Program-made: the position numbers and the translations under genes
Notes under the pieces: generated by a model
The model's database searches: none
Seen by the model: the letters and a program-made list of their open reading frames with translations, nothing else
Told to the model about the DNA's origin: nothing
Assembly (NCBI GenBank): GCA_965661055.1
Contig: CBFICS010000003.1
Location: forward strand, 93,388-157,387
Origin: CBFHSF01 sp965661055
Lineage (GTDB): Bacteria; Bacteroidota; Bacteroidia; Flavobacteriales; Schleiferiaceae
DNA length: 64,000 nt
Reading direction: 5' to 3'
Shown: positions 1 to 8,593 of the stretch, piece after piece
How the letters are laid out: the number at the start of each line of letters is the position of its first letter
Position numbering within the stretch: position 1 is the first letter of the stretch

Positions 1-304
1 TTCCGCCTTTCTAGATATATCTCACAATAATAATGCGCCATAAAACTAATGTCGAAATTTTGAGATATTGAATGGTTTTTTTAAACGATTTCAATAGCCC
101 TACGCAACATACTGTTTATCAAATACTTATTAAGTAAAAAAATTGCTTCCACAAAATTCAATAGTCAATCGGATTTTACAATGATTTGTTTACATTTGAA
201 ATGTGGAAAAATTTGTCTGATTGCGACCACGTAAAAAATGCTAAAGCAGTATTCTTCTACTATCGCCAGTACTTTTTTCACCCAAGAATTTAAAGAAAAC
301 GATT
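1..304. other. Gene-free leader upstream of metK
   Basis: No convincing gene is visible. A TAnnTTTG-type box (TACATTTG, 191-198) overlaps a small perfect inverted repeat, ACATTT-G-AAATGT, at about 192-204, but no TTG element sits 19 or so bases upstream, so it is a weak promoter candidate. I looked for SAM-I and SAM-II riboswitch cores in front of metK and did not find a convincing one. Confidence 0.4.
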
Positions 305-1567
305 ATGAGTTATTACTTCACTTCAGAATCAGTATCTGAAGGACACCCAGATAAAATCGCAGATCAAATTTCAGATGCATTAATTGATCATTTTTTAGCC
401 TTTGACAAGGATAGTAAAGTAGCGTGTGAAACTTTAGTTACCACGGGTCAAGTAATATTGGCTGGTGAGGTTAAATCAAACACCTATTTAGATGTCCAAA
501 AAATTGCCAGAGAGGTAATTGCAAAAATCGGATATACTAAATCTGATTACATGTTTGAAGCAAATTCTTGCGGAATACTAAGCGCAATACATGAACAATC
601 TGCTGATATTAATCAAGGAGTTGACCGTGGAAGTCTTGAAGAACAGGGCGCTGGTGACCAAGGAATGATGTTTGGGTATGCAACCAATGAAACTGAAAAC
701 TACATGCCATTGGCATTAGATTTAAGTCACAAAATTTTACAAGAACTTGCAGAATTAAGAAGGGAAAATAAAGATATTAACTATTTAAGGCCTGATGCAA
801 AATCTCAAGTTACCATTGAGTATTCTGATGATCATACCCCTATCAAAATTAAGGATATTGTAATTTCTACTCAGCATGATGAGTTTGATACGGAAACCAA
901 GATGCTTGAAAAAATCAAGAAAGATTTAGTTTCTATTTTAATCCCTAGAGTTATTGCAAAGCAATCTCCAGAAATTCAAAAGTTGTTTACTAACAAGATC
1001 AAATATCACATAAATCCTACGGGTAAATTTGTTATTGGTGGACCGCATGGTGACACAGGTCTTACCGGAAGAAAAATCATTGTTGATACTTACGGTGGAA
1101 AAGGTGCACATGGTGGAGGTGCTTTTTCTGGAAAAGATCCAAGTAAAGTGGACCGTTCTGCCGCCTATGCCATGAGGCATGTAGCTAAAAATATGGTAGC
1201 CGCAGGCGTAGCAGACCAGATGTTAGTTCAGGTAAGTTATGCTATTGGTGTGGCTGAACCCATGGGAGTTTTTGTGGACACCTATGGAACTTCTAAAGTG
1301 AACAAATCAGATGGTGAAATAGCTGAAATCATTCAAAAGCTATGGAACTTAAAGCCTGGGTATATTGAAAAAGACTTAAAGTTAAGAAACCCAATATACA
1401 GTGAATCAGCAGCCTATGGACATATGGGCAGAAAACACGAAGTGGTTACAAAGACCTTTGAGCGCCCTTCCAACACTGGTACAGAAACCATTACCAAGAA
1501 GGTTGAATTGTTTACTTGGGAAAATCTAAATCGTGTGGACGAGATAAAATCTGCCTTTGGACTTTAG
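305..1567 (+). CDS. metK: S-adenosylmethionine synthase
   Basis: Makes S-adenosylmethionine from ATP and methionine in the cytosol, supplying the methyltransferases encoded in this window (prmA, rlmF, egtD and others). The three-domain family signature is complete: GHPDK at residues 13-17 (ATP and Mg ligands), the GAGDQGMMFGYA loop at 115-126, GGPHGD at 245-250 and the glycine-rich GGGAFSGKD loop from about 270. At 420 residues the length is normal for Bacteroidota MetK. The ATG start gives the canonical N-terminus reading straight into the first motif. A rho-independent terminator follows 23 bases after the stop, so it is probably transcribed alone. Confidence 0.98.
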   Translation: MSYYFTSESVSEGHPDKIADQISDALIDHFLAFDKDSKVACETLVTTGQVILAGEVKSNTYLDVQKIAREVIAKIGYTKSDYMFEANSCGILSAIHEQSADINQGVDRGSLEEQGAGDQGMMFGYATNETENYMPLALDLSHKILQELAELRRENKDINYLRPDAKSQVTIEYSDDHTPIKIKDIVISTQHDEFDTETKMLEKIKKDLVSILIPRVIAKQSPEIQKLFTNKIKYHINPTGKFVIGGPHGDTGLTGRKIIVDTYGGKGAHGGGAFSGKDPSKVDRSAAYAMRHVAKNMVAAGVADQMLVQVSYAIGVAEPMGVFVDTYGTSKVNKSDGEIAEIIQKLWNLKPGYIEKDLKLRNPIYSESAAYGHMGRKHEVVTKTFERPSNTGTETITKKVELFTWENLNRVDEIKSAFGL

Positions 1568-1590
1568 TCTAAGTGAGGATTAAAAGAAAG

Positions 1591-1620
1591 CTCCAGTCAA
1601 TAACAGGCTGGAGTTTTTTT
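1591..1620 (+). terminator. Rho-independent terminator of metK
   Basis: An 8-bp stem (1591-1598 with 1606-1613, one G-U pair) around a 7-nt loop, followed directly by a run of seven T, lies just after the metK stop codon. Confidence 0.9.
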
Positions 1621-1752
1621 TACCTGAAAATCCCAAATGGAAACGAATACACCTAATTGATTTACGGCTAGAAATCTAAAGTTCACTAACTTTGAGTTGG
1701 GGTGGAGGTTGGAGGCCCCCAACCGAAGTTTCAAATCTTCTAGATATATTAT

Positions 1753-2562
1753 CTAAAGGCTCCATTGCCCACCAAAAGCAAAGTCTAGCATCCCAAACCA
1801 AAAGTCTTGGCTGGCCCTATCAGAAGCTCCATCTGGCCTAGTTAAAATATCTGACATATTGATGTATCCTCCCTTAACCTGGGTTCGAAAAAAGAAGTGC
1901 TTATAAAAATAAAATTGAACCCCCGCATTTACAGATATTCCAAATCCATCAATGTGAAACTTATCACTTCTTTCACCATTCATTAGGGTCACATTTGATT
2001 TTGGAATCATCATCCCTCCCCCAGCTCCCGCAAAGGGAACTATTCCAAAATTATGGCTAGAAGAACTGTAAATCTCATAATAATATTCAGCTAAAAGGTT
2101 TAGGTAATTGAGTCCATCAGTATGCTCAAACTTCAAAAAGTCTGGTGTCACCTGAATTTCTTGATGGTCATATTGCCCATTAAACGGATTACCCGTTTGG
2201 TTAATTTCACCACTAATGTGGGAAGATTGAACTGGCATTACGTATTTCATATGATCCATTCCAATTGATAATGCCCAACGATCAGTTACAAAATAAGAAG
2301 CCCTGTAAACATATTGTGGAATGGTGATACTGGCTGGTTTAAAGTAGGTGCTAAATGAAAAGTCGGTCGGCCTATCATAAGCCTTAATATCATTTAGAGT
2401 AAAATCATAACCAGAACCGGTAAAACGAATATCAGAGGTAGAAAAAACGGAGCGATTGTATCCCCAGTAAATATTCATATCCCCTCTATGGGTGAAGTTT
2501 TGCGCAAATCCAACCACGGAAACAAACAGGGAAAGGGAAAATAGAATTGTCCTTTTTTTCAT
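1753..2562 (-). CDS. Predicted outer-membrane beta-barrel protein, unknown function
   Basis: A 269-residue protein with a clear Sec signal peptide (cleavage after about residue 21, ...GFAQ). The mature part is rich in alternating aromatic and polar strands (for example INAGVQFYFYK-like and FRTQVKGGYIN segments near the C-terminus) and ends in a strand closing on ...GGQWSL, the usual layout of an 8- to 12-strand outer-membrane barrel. I cannot assign it to a named family or substrate. It is transcribed alone, convergent with metK and facing away from katG. The function is unknown; surface location is inferred from signal and strand pattern. Confidence 0.7.
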   Translation of the reverse strand: MKKRTILFSLSLFVSVVGFAQNFTHRGDMNIYWGYNRSVFSTSDIRFTGSGYDFTLNDIKAYDRPTDFSFSTYFKPASITIPQYVYRASYFVTDRWALSIGMDHMKYVMPVQSSHISGEINQTGNPFNGQYDHQEIQVTPDFLKFEHTDGLNYLNLLAEYYYEIYSSSSHNFGIVPFAGAGGGMMIPKSNVTLMNGERSDKFHIDGFGISVNAGVQFYFYKHFFFRTQVKGGYINMSDILTRPDGASDRASQDFWFGMLDFAFGGQWSL

Positions 2563-2830
2563 TTGAATTTTAGTTCGAAGTATCTAAGACAAAAGTATAG
2601 TTTACATACGGCTATAAACGATTAATTGTTGAATTTTTTATCAGATACTCCTTAACTTGAATAGAGAATTCTTTAACCAATACAATTTAGCCATGTTTAC
2701 AAAACTAAACTCTTCAAATTACTCGAATAAAATTGGGATCGCCAACTTAAAATTCAACTTGCCTTTTCTAGCGGCAAGAGATTCTGAAAAAATGTGTAAT
2801 TCTTTCTTTAAAACTCAAAACGAAAAAAAT

Positions 2831-2881
2831 AAAAGGATAAGGGAATCACAACTGATTAATTTAAATGACCCTTATCCTTTT
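2831..2881. terminator. Perfect 13-bp hairpin with T-tracts on both sides
   Basis: AAAAGGATAAGGG (2831-2843) is perfectly complementary to 2869-2881 across a 25-nt loop, with A-rich sequence before and T-rich sequence after, so it could terminate transcription in both directions. No accepted gene ends here; it may end an unannotated small RNA or mark a lost gene. Confidence 0.6.
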
Positions 2882-3242
2882 TACTATTTACTTCCTTCAA
2901 AAGCAAGAAATGCTAGCAATTGATAACTTTTTTTATCTATTAATTAATTTCTATGCCATGGTAATTCTCAACTTGAAAAACCTATCAAAAGTAGCATTCT
3001 CAATTTTTAGGTAGGTTCAGGTAAGCACCGTTACCAACAGAATTGTATTACGAAATAATAGCCGCTTTTGTAATCTCCTAGTCACTCATGAAAAAACTCA
3101 GCAGTTATTAACATGGGTAGGCAAGTAACTTCATGAAAAAGGTTTTTTCGCCTAAGTTTTGTTCCAAAAAATTTATCTGAATTTGGATCTATTTAAGGAG
3201 CAAAAAAGGAATGGGGAAAATCATCAAATGATCTTATCATAA

Positions 3243-3274
3243 AAAAACGCCCCTCATTTGTGAGGGGCGTTTTT
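3243..3274 (-). terminator. Rho-independent terminator of katG (bidirectional shape)
   Basis: A 14-bp perfect stem (3243-3256 with 3261-3274) closes on a TTTG tetraloop and is followed on the minus strand by a T-run. It begins 14 bases after the katG stop codon. Confidence 0.93.
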
Positions 3275-3288
3275 CATGACTAAATTAT

Positions 3289-5562
3289 CTATTTATTGTA
3301 CTTTAAATCAAAGCGATCTAATCGCATCACTTTGGCCCAAGCATTAACAAAGTCTTTTACAAACTTCTCTTGTGAATCATTGCTAGCATAAACTTCAGCA
3401 AGTGCTCTTAACTCTGAGTTAGATCCAAAAATTAAATCAGCACGCGTCGCAACATATTTTACCTCCTGGGTCTCTCTGTCTAAGCCGTTAAAAATCTCTT
3501 TAGAGTCCTCAGCCGCTTTCCACTCAGTGCTCATGTCAAGAAGTTGAACAAAGAATTGATTGTTCAATGTATTAATATCATCTACTAGTATTCCTTTTTT
3601 GGAACCATCATAATTAGCACCCATGGCGCGCATTCCACCAAGCAGAACGGTCATTTCGGGTGCGGTTAATGTTAGCATCTGAGCTTTGTCAATCAATAAC
3701 TCTTCTGTTGAAACAGTATATTGTGTTTTTAGATAATTTCTAAAGCCATCTGCCATAGGCTCTAACAAACCAAAAGACTCAATATCTGTTTGTTCTTGGG
3801 TTGCATCCATTCTACCAGGGGTGAATGGGACCTTTACAGTATATCCAGCATTTTTTGCTGCGGTTTCAACCCCAACGTTTCCGGCAAGGACAATTAAATC
3901 TGCCATAGAAACCCTTTGTTTACCGGTTCTTCCATTAAATTCATTTTGAATTTTCTGTAATACGGGTAACACCTTTGCAAGTTGCTCTGGGTTGTTTACT
4001 TCCCAATCTTTCTGAGGTGAAAGCATAATTCTTGCACCGTTTGCCCCTCCTCTTCTATCCGTTTCTCTATAGGTTGATGCAGAAGCCCATGCCGTTGTAA
4101 CCATTTGTTGTAGGGTAAGCCCTGACTTTTCAATTTCAGATTTAAGAAAATCAATGTCTTTTGCATTTATTAATGGATGATCAACCGCTGGAATTGGATC
4201 TTGCCAAATTAGATCTTCCGTAGGTGCCTCTGGCCCCAAGTATGTTGTTTTAGGCCCCATATCTCTATGAGTAAGCTTAAACCAAGCTCTTGCAAAAGCT
4301 TCATTAAAAAGCTCTGGATTTTCATAAAACCTTCTTGAAATCTTTTCGTATTCGGGATCAAAACGCAAAGAAAGGTCGGTGGTTAACATCGTCGGGTTGT
4401 GGGTTATGGTTGAGTCAAAAGCATCTGGTACTTTCATTTTCGGATTTTTTGCTTCCCATTGGTGAGCACCTGCAGGACTCTTTGTTAATTCCCACTCATT
4501 CTCAAATAAGTTATAGAAAAACAGGTGACTCCACTTTGCTGGAGTTGAGGTCCAAGTAACTTCTAAACCAGAGGTAATGGCATCGGCCCCTTTTCCTGAT
4601 TTATAAGAGCTTTTCCATCCAAAGCCTTGCTCCTCAATGGGCGCTGCTTCAGGTTCTGGACCTACATTTGAAGCAGGTCCTGCCCCGTGGGTTTTACCTA
4701 ACGTATGTCCACCTGCAATCAATGCAACCGTCTCTTCATCATTCATTCCCATTCGTCCAAAAGTTTCTCGAATGTCATGAGCGGCTAAAACAGGATCTGG
4801 ATTACCGTTGGGTCCTTCCGGATTTACATAAATAAGTCCCATTTGAACAGCAGCGAGAGGATTTTCAAGTTTTCGATCTCCTGAATACCTTTTTTCATCG
4901 CTTAACCACTTCTTTTCTGAACCCCAGTAAACATCAATTTCTGGTTCCCAGACATCTTCTCTTCCTCCAGCAAAACCAAAAGTTTCAAAGCCCATATCTT
5001 CTAAAGCCACATTACCAGTAAGAATCATCAAATCAGCCCAAGATATTTTCTTTCCATACTTCTGCTTAATGGGCCATAGAAGTCTGCGTGCTTTATCTAA
5101 GTTGGCATTATCTGGCCAACTGTTTAACGGTGCAAACCTTTGTTGTCCAGATCGAGAGCCTCCTCTTCCATCGGCGGAACGATAGGTACCCGCGCTATGC
5201 CAAGCCATTCTGATAAAAAGTCCGCCGTAATGACCAAAGTCTGCCGGCCACCAATCTTGAGATTCTGTCAATACTTTTCTTATATCCGCCTTTAAAGCAT
5301 CGTATTCTAATTGGTTAAACTCATCAGCATAGTTAAAATCAGAAGCCATAGGATCAGACATATCTGAATTCTGTCTAAGAAGATTCAAGTTGAGCCTATT
5401 GGGCCACCAATCACTGTTACTTGTTGATGATTCTGTCGATTTACTAATTTTTGTCTCGCCAGAATATGCATCCGGCATTTCTGTGGATTGTGATTTTTCA
5501 CCACATGATGTAAATGCAAAGCTTGCTAACAATAAGCCGCATCCTATAATTACCTTCTTCAT
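3289..5562 (-). CDS. katG: Catalase-peroxidase with lipoprotein signal peptide
   Basis: Bifunctional heme enzyme that removes hydrogen peroxide by catalase and peroxidase chemistry. Every key residue is visible (numbering from the ATG): distal Arg118, Trp121 and His122, Tyr245 and Met271 completing the Trp-Tyr-Met crosslink needed for catalase activity, and proximal His286 in GGHTLGKTHG. The C-terminal duplicated peroxidase-like domain is present, giving a normal total of 757 residues. Unlike ordinary cytosolic KatG, the protein starts with a hydrophobic signal and a lipobox-like ...FTSC with Cys20, so it is probably a membrane-anchored periplasmic lipoprotein. I chose the ATG at 5562; an in-frame TTG two codons upstream is possible. 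Transcribed alone with its own terminator. Confidence 0.95.
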   Translation of the reverse strand: MKKVIIGCGLLLASFAFTSCGEKSQSTEMPDAYSGETKISKSTESSTSNSDWWPNRLNLNLLRQNSDMSDPMASDFNYADEFNQLEYDALKADIRKVLTESQDWWPADFGHYGGLFIRMAWHSAGTYRSADGRGGSRSGQQRFAPLNSWPDNANLDKARRLLWPIKQKYGKKISWADLMILTGNVALEDMGFETFGFAGGREDVWEPEIDVYWGSEKKWLSDEKRYSGDRKLENPLAAVQMGLIYVNPEGPNGNPDPVLAAHDIRETFGRMGMNDEETVALIAGGHTLGKTHGAGPASNVGPEPEAAPIEEQGFGWKSSYKSGKGADAITSGLEVTWTSTPAKWSHLFFYNLFENEWELTKSPAGAHQWEAKNPKMKVPDAFDSTITHNPTMLTTDLSLRFDPEYEKISRRFYENPELFNEAFARAWFKLTHRDMGPKTTYLGPEAPTEDLIWQDPIPAVDHPLINAKDIDFLKSEIEKSGLTLQQMVTTAWASASTYRETDRRGGANGARIMLSPQKDWEVNNPEQLAKVLPVLQKIQNEFNGRTGKQRVSMADLIVLAGNVGVETAAKNAGYTVKVPFTPGRMDATQEQTDIESFGLLEPMADGFRNYLKTQYTVSTEELLIDKAQMLTLTAPEMTVLLGGMRAMGANYDGSKKGILVDDINTLNNQFFVQLLDMSTEWKAAEDSKEIFNGLDRETQEVKYVATRADLIFGSNSELRALAEVYASNDSQEKFVKDFVNAWAKVMRLDRFDLKYNK

Positions 5563-5592
5563 GCTCAATGATTTTGATTTTTTTTAATAGAC

Positions 5593-5600
5593 CAAATTTA
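5593..5600 (-). promoter_or_regulatory. Candidate -7 box of katG
   Basis: TAAATTTG on the minus strand matches the Bacteroidota TAnnTTTG box, about 30 bases before the katG ATG. The nearest TTG upstream is only 14 bases away rather than about 19, so the -33 element is doubtful. Confidence 0.45.
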
Positions 5601-5620
5601 CGTTTCAAGTTAGTCAAAGC

Positions 5621-5791
5621 GTGTTAAACAAAATTGATATTTATTATTTTTATATTGATAAAATTGATGATATTAAAATCATCAAAAGCCATAAACCCAA
5701 GGAAAAAAGTAAGGACATAATTGGAGAAGAAGATCTAATAATGGGATTCTTAGGAATAGTGATGATTTTGGTTAACATTTGGTGGCACTAA
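5621..5791 (+). CDS. Possible small membrane protein, 56 aa
   Basis: An open frame from a GTG encodes a lysine- and isoleucine-rich N-terminal half and one hydrophobic C-terminal helix (about residues 40-55) ending in tryptophan and histidine. It lies divergent to katG and starts just beyond the katG promoter box. No family is recognised and the GTG start is unsupported by a clear ribosome site, so this is a weak candidate. The remaining sequence up to the next gene at 6059 shows nothing else I can support. Confidence 0.2.
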   Translation: MLNKIDIYYFYIDKIDDIKIIKSHKPKEKSKDIIGEEDLIMGFLGIVMILVNIWWH

Positions 5792-6058
5792 TCCAAATAT
5801 TAGCCCTCAATCTACTGTTCAAAGGGTACGTTTTAATCTTTTCATTCTCCAGTTTATTAAACCTTTTCAGAAAGTTCTACCCCCTTCTTTTACTACGTCA
5901 ACATCGTATGAGAATTTATTAAATATTTAAGGCAAAAGTTTAACTTTTTATTAGGTTTCCCAAAGAACTCTCTCACAATTATTTTGTTCTTTTGTTGTAA
6001 GCGATAAGTGCAATGATTCATTATTTTTATCGTGTAAAACTTAAAACAAAATCTTTCA

Positions 6059-6754
6059 ATGGATAATTTACAATACACTGAAGAGCAAATAAAAACTCAT
6101 CAATCTACCTTTATCACCAAAGTTTACGCATGGATGAGTATTGCCTTGATTTTAACGGGACTAGTCGCCTATTGGGCCTCTACTACTCCATCGGTTATCG
6201 AGGCTATATTTAGCAACACCTTGGTGTTCTATGGAATGCTTATTGGTGAACTTTTATTAGTCGGTTACCTAGTTACTGTCATTAATAAAATTTCTTATCA
6301 AACGGCTCAGCTCGTATTCCTTATTTACTCTATTCTCAACGGACTTACCCTGTCAATGGTGTTTTTGGTGTACACTTCTGAAACCATTTACTCAACATTC
6401 TTTGTAACCGCGGGTACCTTTGGGGTTATGAGCCTTTACGGATACTACACCAAGAAAGACTTAACCCGAATAGGAAATCTTGCTTTTATGGCTTTAATCG
6501 GAATTATCATTGCCTCCATTGTCAATATTTTTCTTCAAAGTCCAATGCTTTACTGGATTACCACTTACGTGGGAGTTTTGATCTTTGTGGGCCTAATTGC
6601 CTATGATACCCAAAAACTTAAAAACCTTAGCCTGTCGGTAGATATTGACTCAGAGGCAGGACAGAAGGGTGCCCTTATGGGAGCTCTTACTTTATACCTA
6701 GATTTCATCAACCTTTTTTTATTATTACTAAGAGTTTTAGGGAGAAGAAACTAG
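6059..6754 (+). CDS. BAX inhibitor-1/YccA family membrane protein
   Basis: A 231-residue polytopic membrane protein with about seven hydrophobic segments after a soluble N-terminal tail of roughly 20 residues that begins with the ATG at 6059. The family signature near the C-terminus is present: GLIAYDTQKLK followed by the ALTLYLDFINLFLLLLR helix. Relatives include E. coli YccA, YbhL and bacterial BsYetJ, described as pH-sensitive calcium leak channels or as modulators of FtsH proteolysis; which role applies here cannot be read from sequence. It stands alone between divergent katG and the DUF3050 gene. Confidence 0.93.
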   Translation: MDNLQYTEEQIKTHQSTFITKVYAWMSIALILTGLVAYWASTTPSVIEAIFSNTLVFYGMLIGELLLVGYLVTVINKISYQTAQLVFLIYSILNGLTLSMVFLVYTSETIYSTFFVTAGTFGVMSLYGYYTKKDLTRIGNLAFMALIGIIIASIVNIFLQSPMLYWITTYVGVLIFVGLIAYDTQKLKNLSLSVDIDSEAGQKGALMGALTLYLDFINLFLLLLRVLGRRN

Positions 6755-6870
6755 TTTCATTTTTTTCTTGCAGACCGGGTTACTGATTTTTTTGACTACT
6801 ATTTTTCTTCTATCCAATAACCCCTATTGCTAATATTTTTGGTAGATTAATTTTCATAGCATTAATGACC

Positions 6871-6878
6871 TAATTTTG
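6871..6878 (+). promoter_or_regulatory. Candidate -7 box before the DUF3050 gene
   Basis: TAATTTTG matches TAnnTTTG about 70 bases before the start codon. No good TTG lies 19 bases upstream, so support is partial. Confidence 0.4.
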
Positions 6879-6896
6879 TCTCTAGAAACAAAAAAC

Positions 6897-6926
6897 CATC
6901 ACCTTCCTCCCGCAAAAGCGGTGGTG
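6897..6926 (+). promoter_or_regulatory. 5' leader hairpin with two exclusive pairings
   Basis: CATCACC (6897-6903) can pair with GGTGGTG (6920-6926), while an inner CCGC-AAAA-GCGG hairpin (6910-6921) uses two of the same bases. It sits 20 bases before the DUF3050 start codon and could influence translation. Confidence 0.35.
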
Positions 6927-6946
6927 AAAAACAAAAAAACACAATA

Positions 6947-7735
6947 ATGACTAGGATTGAATTAATTGAGAATAAAATAAATCCTCTCAGAAACCAGTTA
7001 AAAAATCATGAGCTATACCATCATCTAAGATCGGTAGAAGACATTGCCATCTTTATGGAGTCTCATGTTTTTGCAGTTTGGGATTTTATGTCATTACTCA
7101 AAGGACTGCAACAGAGGTTAACCAATTTAAGAACCCCATGGGTCCCGGCAGAGAACCCAACTCTTACAAGATTCATTAACGAGATTGTACATGGTGAAGA
7201 AAGCGATATTAATGAGCTTGGCGAACCTAAAAGTCATTACGAAATGTACCTAGAAGCCATGCATCAAATTGGGGCGAGTGATGAAAAAATAAAATCACTA
7301 TTATCAGATTTGCAAAGCGGTATTGATGTTTTTGAAGCTATTGAAAAATTGAATATTGACCCCAGAATCATTGCGTTTTTGAGGTTCACCTTTTCTACTC
7401 TAGAAGAAGGAAAATCGCATAAAATTGCTTCTGCTTTTACCTTTGGACGAGAAGATGTGATTCCAGACATGTTTATTGAAATATTAAAATCTGCTGATGC
7501 AGAAAACAAAAAATACAATAAGTTAGTCTATTATTTAGAGAGACATATTGAGTTAGATGGCGATGAACATGGGCCCCTGTCGCTAAAGATGGTTTCTGAA
7601 CTTTGTGGTGATGATGAAGATAAGTGGTTAGATACCACTGAAACAGCTATAAGTGCACTTAGCCATAGAGTTGAATTATGGAATGCGATATTAGAAGAGG
7701 TCAAATCACAAAATTTAGTAGTTGAAATGGTGTAA
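6947..7735 (+). CDS. DUF3050 protein, possible heme-oxygenase-like metal oxidase
   Basis: A 262-residue, all-helical soluble protein that I recognise as DUF3050. It has no signal peptide. Conserved acidic and histidine clusters lie at MESH (37-40) with WDF (45-47), HGEESD (82-87) followed by H97, the FTFGRE segment near 164-169, and H200-x3-D204-x3-H208. That spacing resembles the ligand set of heme-oxygenase-like diiron oxidases such as SznF, so a metal-dependent oxidase role is an inference, not a known activity of the family. A methyltransferase gene follows 57 bases downstream on the same strand, probably in one transcript. Confidence 0.85.
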   Translation: MTRIELIENKINPLRNQLKNHELYHHLRSVEDIAIFMESHVFAVWDFMSLLKGLQQRLTNLRTPWVPAENPTLTRFINEIVHGEESDINELGEPKSHYEMYLEAMHQIGASDEKIKSLLSDLQSGIDVFEAIEKLNIDPRIIAFLRFTFSTLEEGKSHKIASAFTFGREDVIPDMFIEILKSADAENKKYNKLVYYLERHIELDGDEHGPLSLKMVSELCGDDEDKWLDTTETAISALSHRVELWNAILEEVKSQNLVVEMV

Positions 7736-7792
7736 AGTCAATCCTTATGATTCAATTAAAGGCCATCTATTGATTACTTTAAAAAAAGAAAG

Positions 7793-8593
7793 ATGAACCC
7801 CGAAGATAATTACCTAGAACTGAACCGAGTCTTGTGGAATAAAAAATTAGAATCTCATTTAGATTCGGCTTTCTACGATCAAAATCAATTTTTAAAGGGG
7901 AAATCTTCTTTAAACTCTATTGAATTAGATCTTTTAGGTGATGTAGAGGACCAATCTATCCTTCATTTACAATGTCACTTCGGACAGGATTCTATGTCAT
8001 TATCTAGAATGGGGGCAAATGTAACCGGTGTAGATTTGTCAGATATGTCCATTAAAAAAGCCACTGAAATCTCTCAAAGCCTAGGCTTAACTACCCAGTT
8101 TATCTGTTCAGATGTTTATGAACTACCTCAACATCATCACGATAAATACGACATTGTTTTTACAAGCTATGGCACCATTGGTTGGCTTCCTGATATGGAC
8201 AAATGGGCACAGGTCATTTCGCATTTTTTAAAACCTGGTGGAAAGCTATTTTTCATAGAATTCCACCCGGTAATTTGGATGTTTGACGAGTCCTTTAAAA
8301 CAGTAAAGTACAATTACTTTAATGCAGAGCCCATTATAGAAATTGAGAAAGGAACCTATGCAAATCCAGACGCTGTAATTGAACAAAAGTCGGTTTCTTG
8401 GAATCACAGCCTTAGTGAAGTCACCAATGCCTTAATCAATAGTGGACTTACTATTTTGCAATTAGAAGAATACGATTATTCACCCTACCCCTGTTTTAGC
8501 TTTGTAAAGGAGGTAGAACCAGGTAAATACAGAATTGAAGATCTTGGGAATAAGGTGCCTATGGTATATAGTATTGTCGCTGAAAAGATGTAA
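7793..8593 (+). CDS. Class I SAM-dependent methyltransferase
   Basis: A 266-residue cytosolic protein with a Rossmann-type methyltransferase core: motif I ILHLQCHFGQDS at about 55-66 (the usual GxGxG replaced by a CHFGQ form common in this subfamily), the acidic VDLS after strand 2, the SDVYELP loop and the FLKPGGKLFFIEFHP strand-loop of motif III. The substrate is unknown; the C-terminal half, rich in Trp, Tyr and His, would form the acceptor site. The start ATG lies 57 bases after the DUF3050 gene and no terminator intervenes, suggesting joint expression. No biosynthetic partner beyond DUF3050 is visible. Confidence 0.88.
   Translation: MNPEDNYLELNRVLWNKKLESHLDSAFYDQNQFLKGKSSLNSIELDLLGDVEDQSILHLQCHFGQDSMSLSRMGANVTGVDLSDMSIKKATEISQSLGLTTQFICSDVYELPQHHHDKYDIVFTSYGTIGWLPDMDKWAQVISHFLKPGGKLFFIEFHPVIWMFDESFKTVKYNYFNAEPIIEIEKGTYANPDAVIEQKSVSWNHSLSEVTNALINSGLTILQLEEYDYSPYPCFSFVKEVEPGKYRIEDLGNKVPMVYSIVAEKM

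Larger units (their letters stand above)
2563..3288. other. Long gene-poor interval holding a strong hairpin
   Basis: About 700 bases separate the barrel gene from the katG terminator. An open frame from 2657 (TTG) or 2693 (ATG) to 2923 exists, but it runs through a 13-bp terminator-like hairpin and has no recognisable product, so I do not call it a gene. The rest, 2930-3240, shows nothing I can support. Confidence 0.4.

Noticed and set aside
1..304. SAM riboswitch upstream of metK
   Set aside because: A GCTAAAG-like string is present but the paired stems and conserved core of SAM-I or SAM-II could not be found.
938..1180. Antisense frame inside metK
   Set aside because: It lies wholly within metK in another frame, with no independent signal.
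2657..2923. An 88-codon open frame
   Set aside because: It begins with TTG, contains a 13-bp terminator-like hairpin and has no recognisable product or helper gene.
7264..7518. Antisense frame inside the DUF3050 gene
   Set aside because: Shadow of the real gene in the opposite strand.
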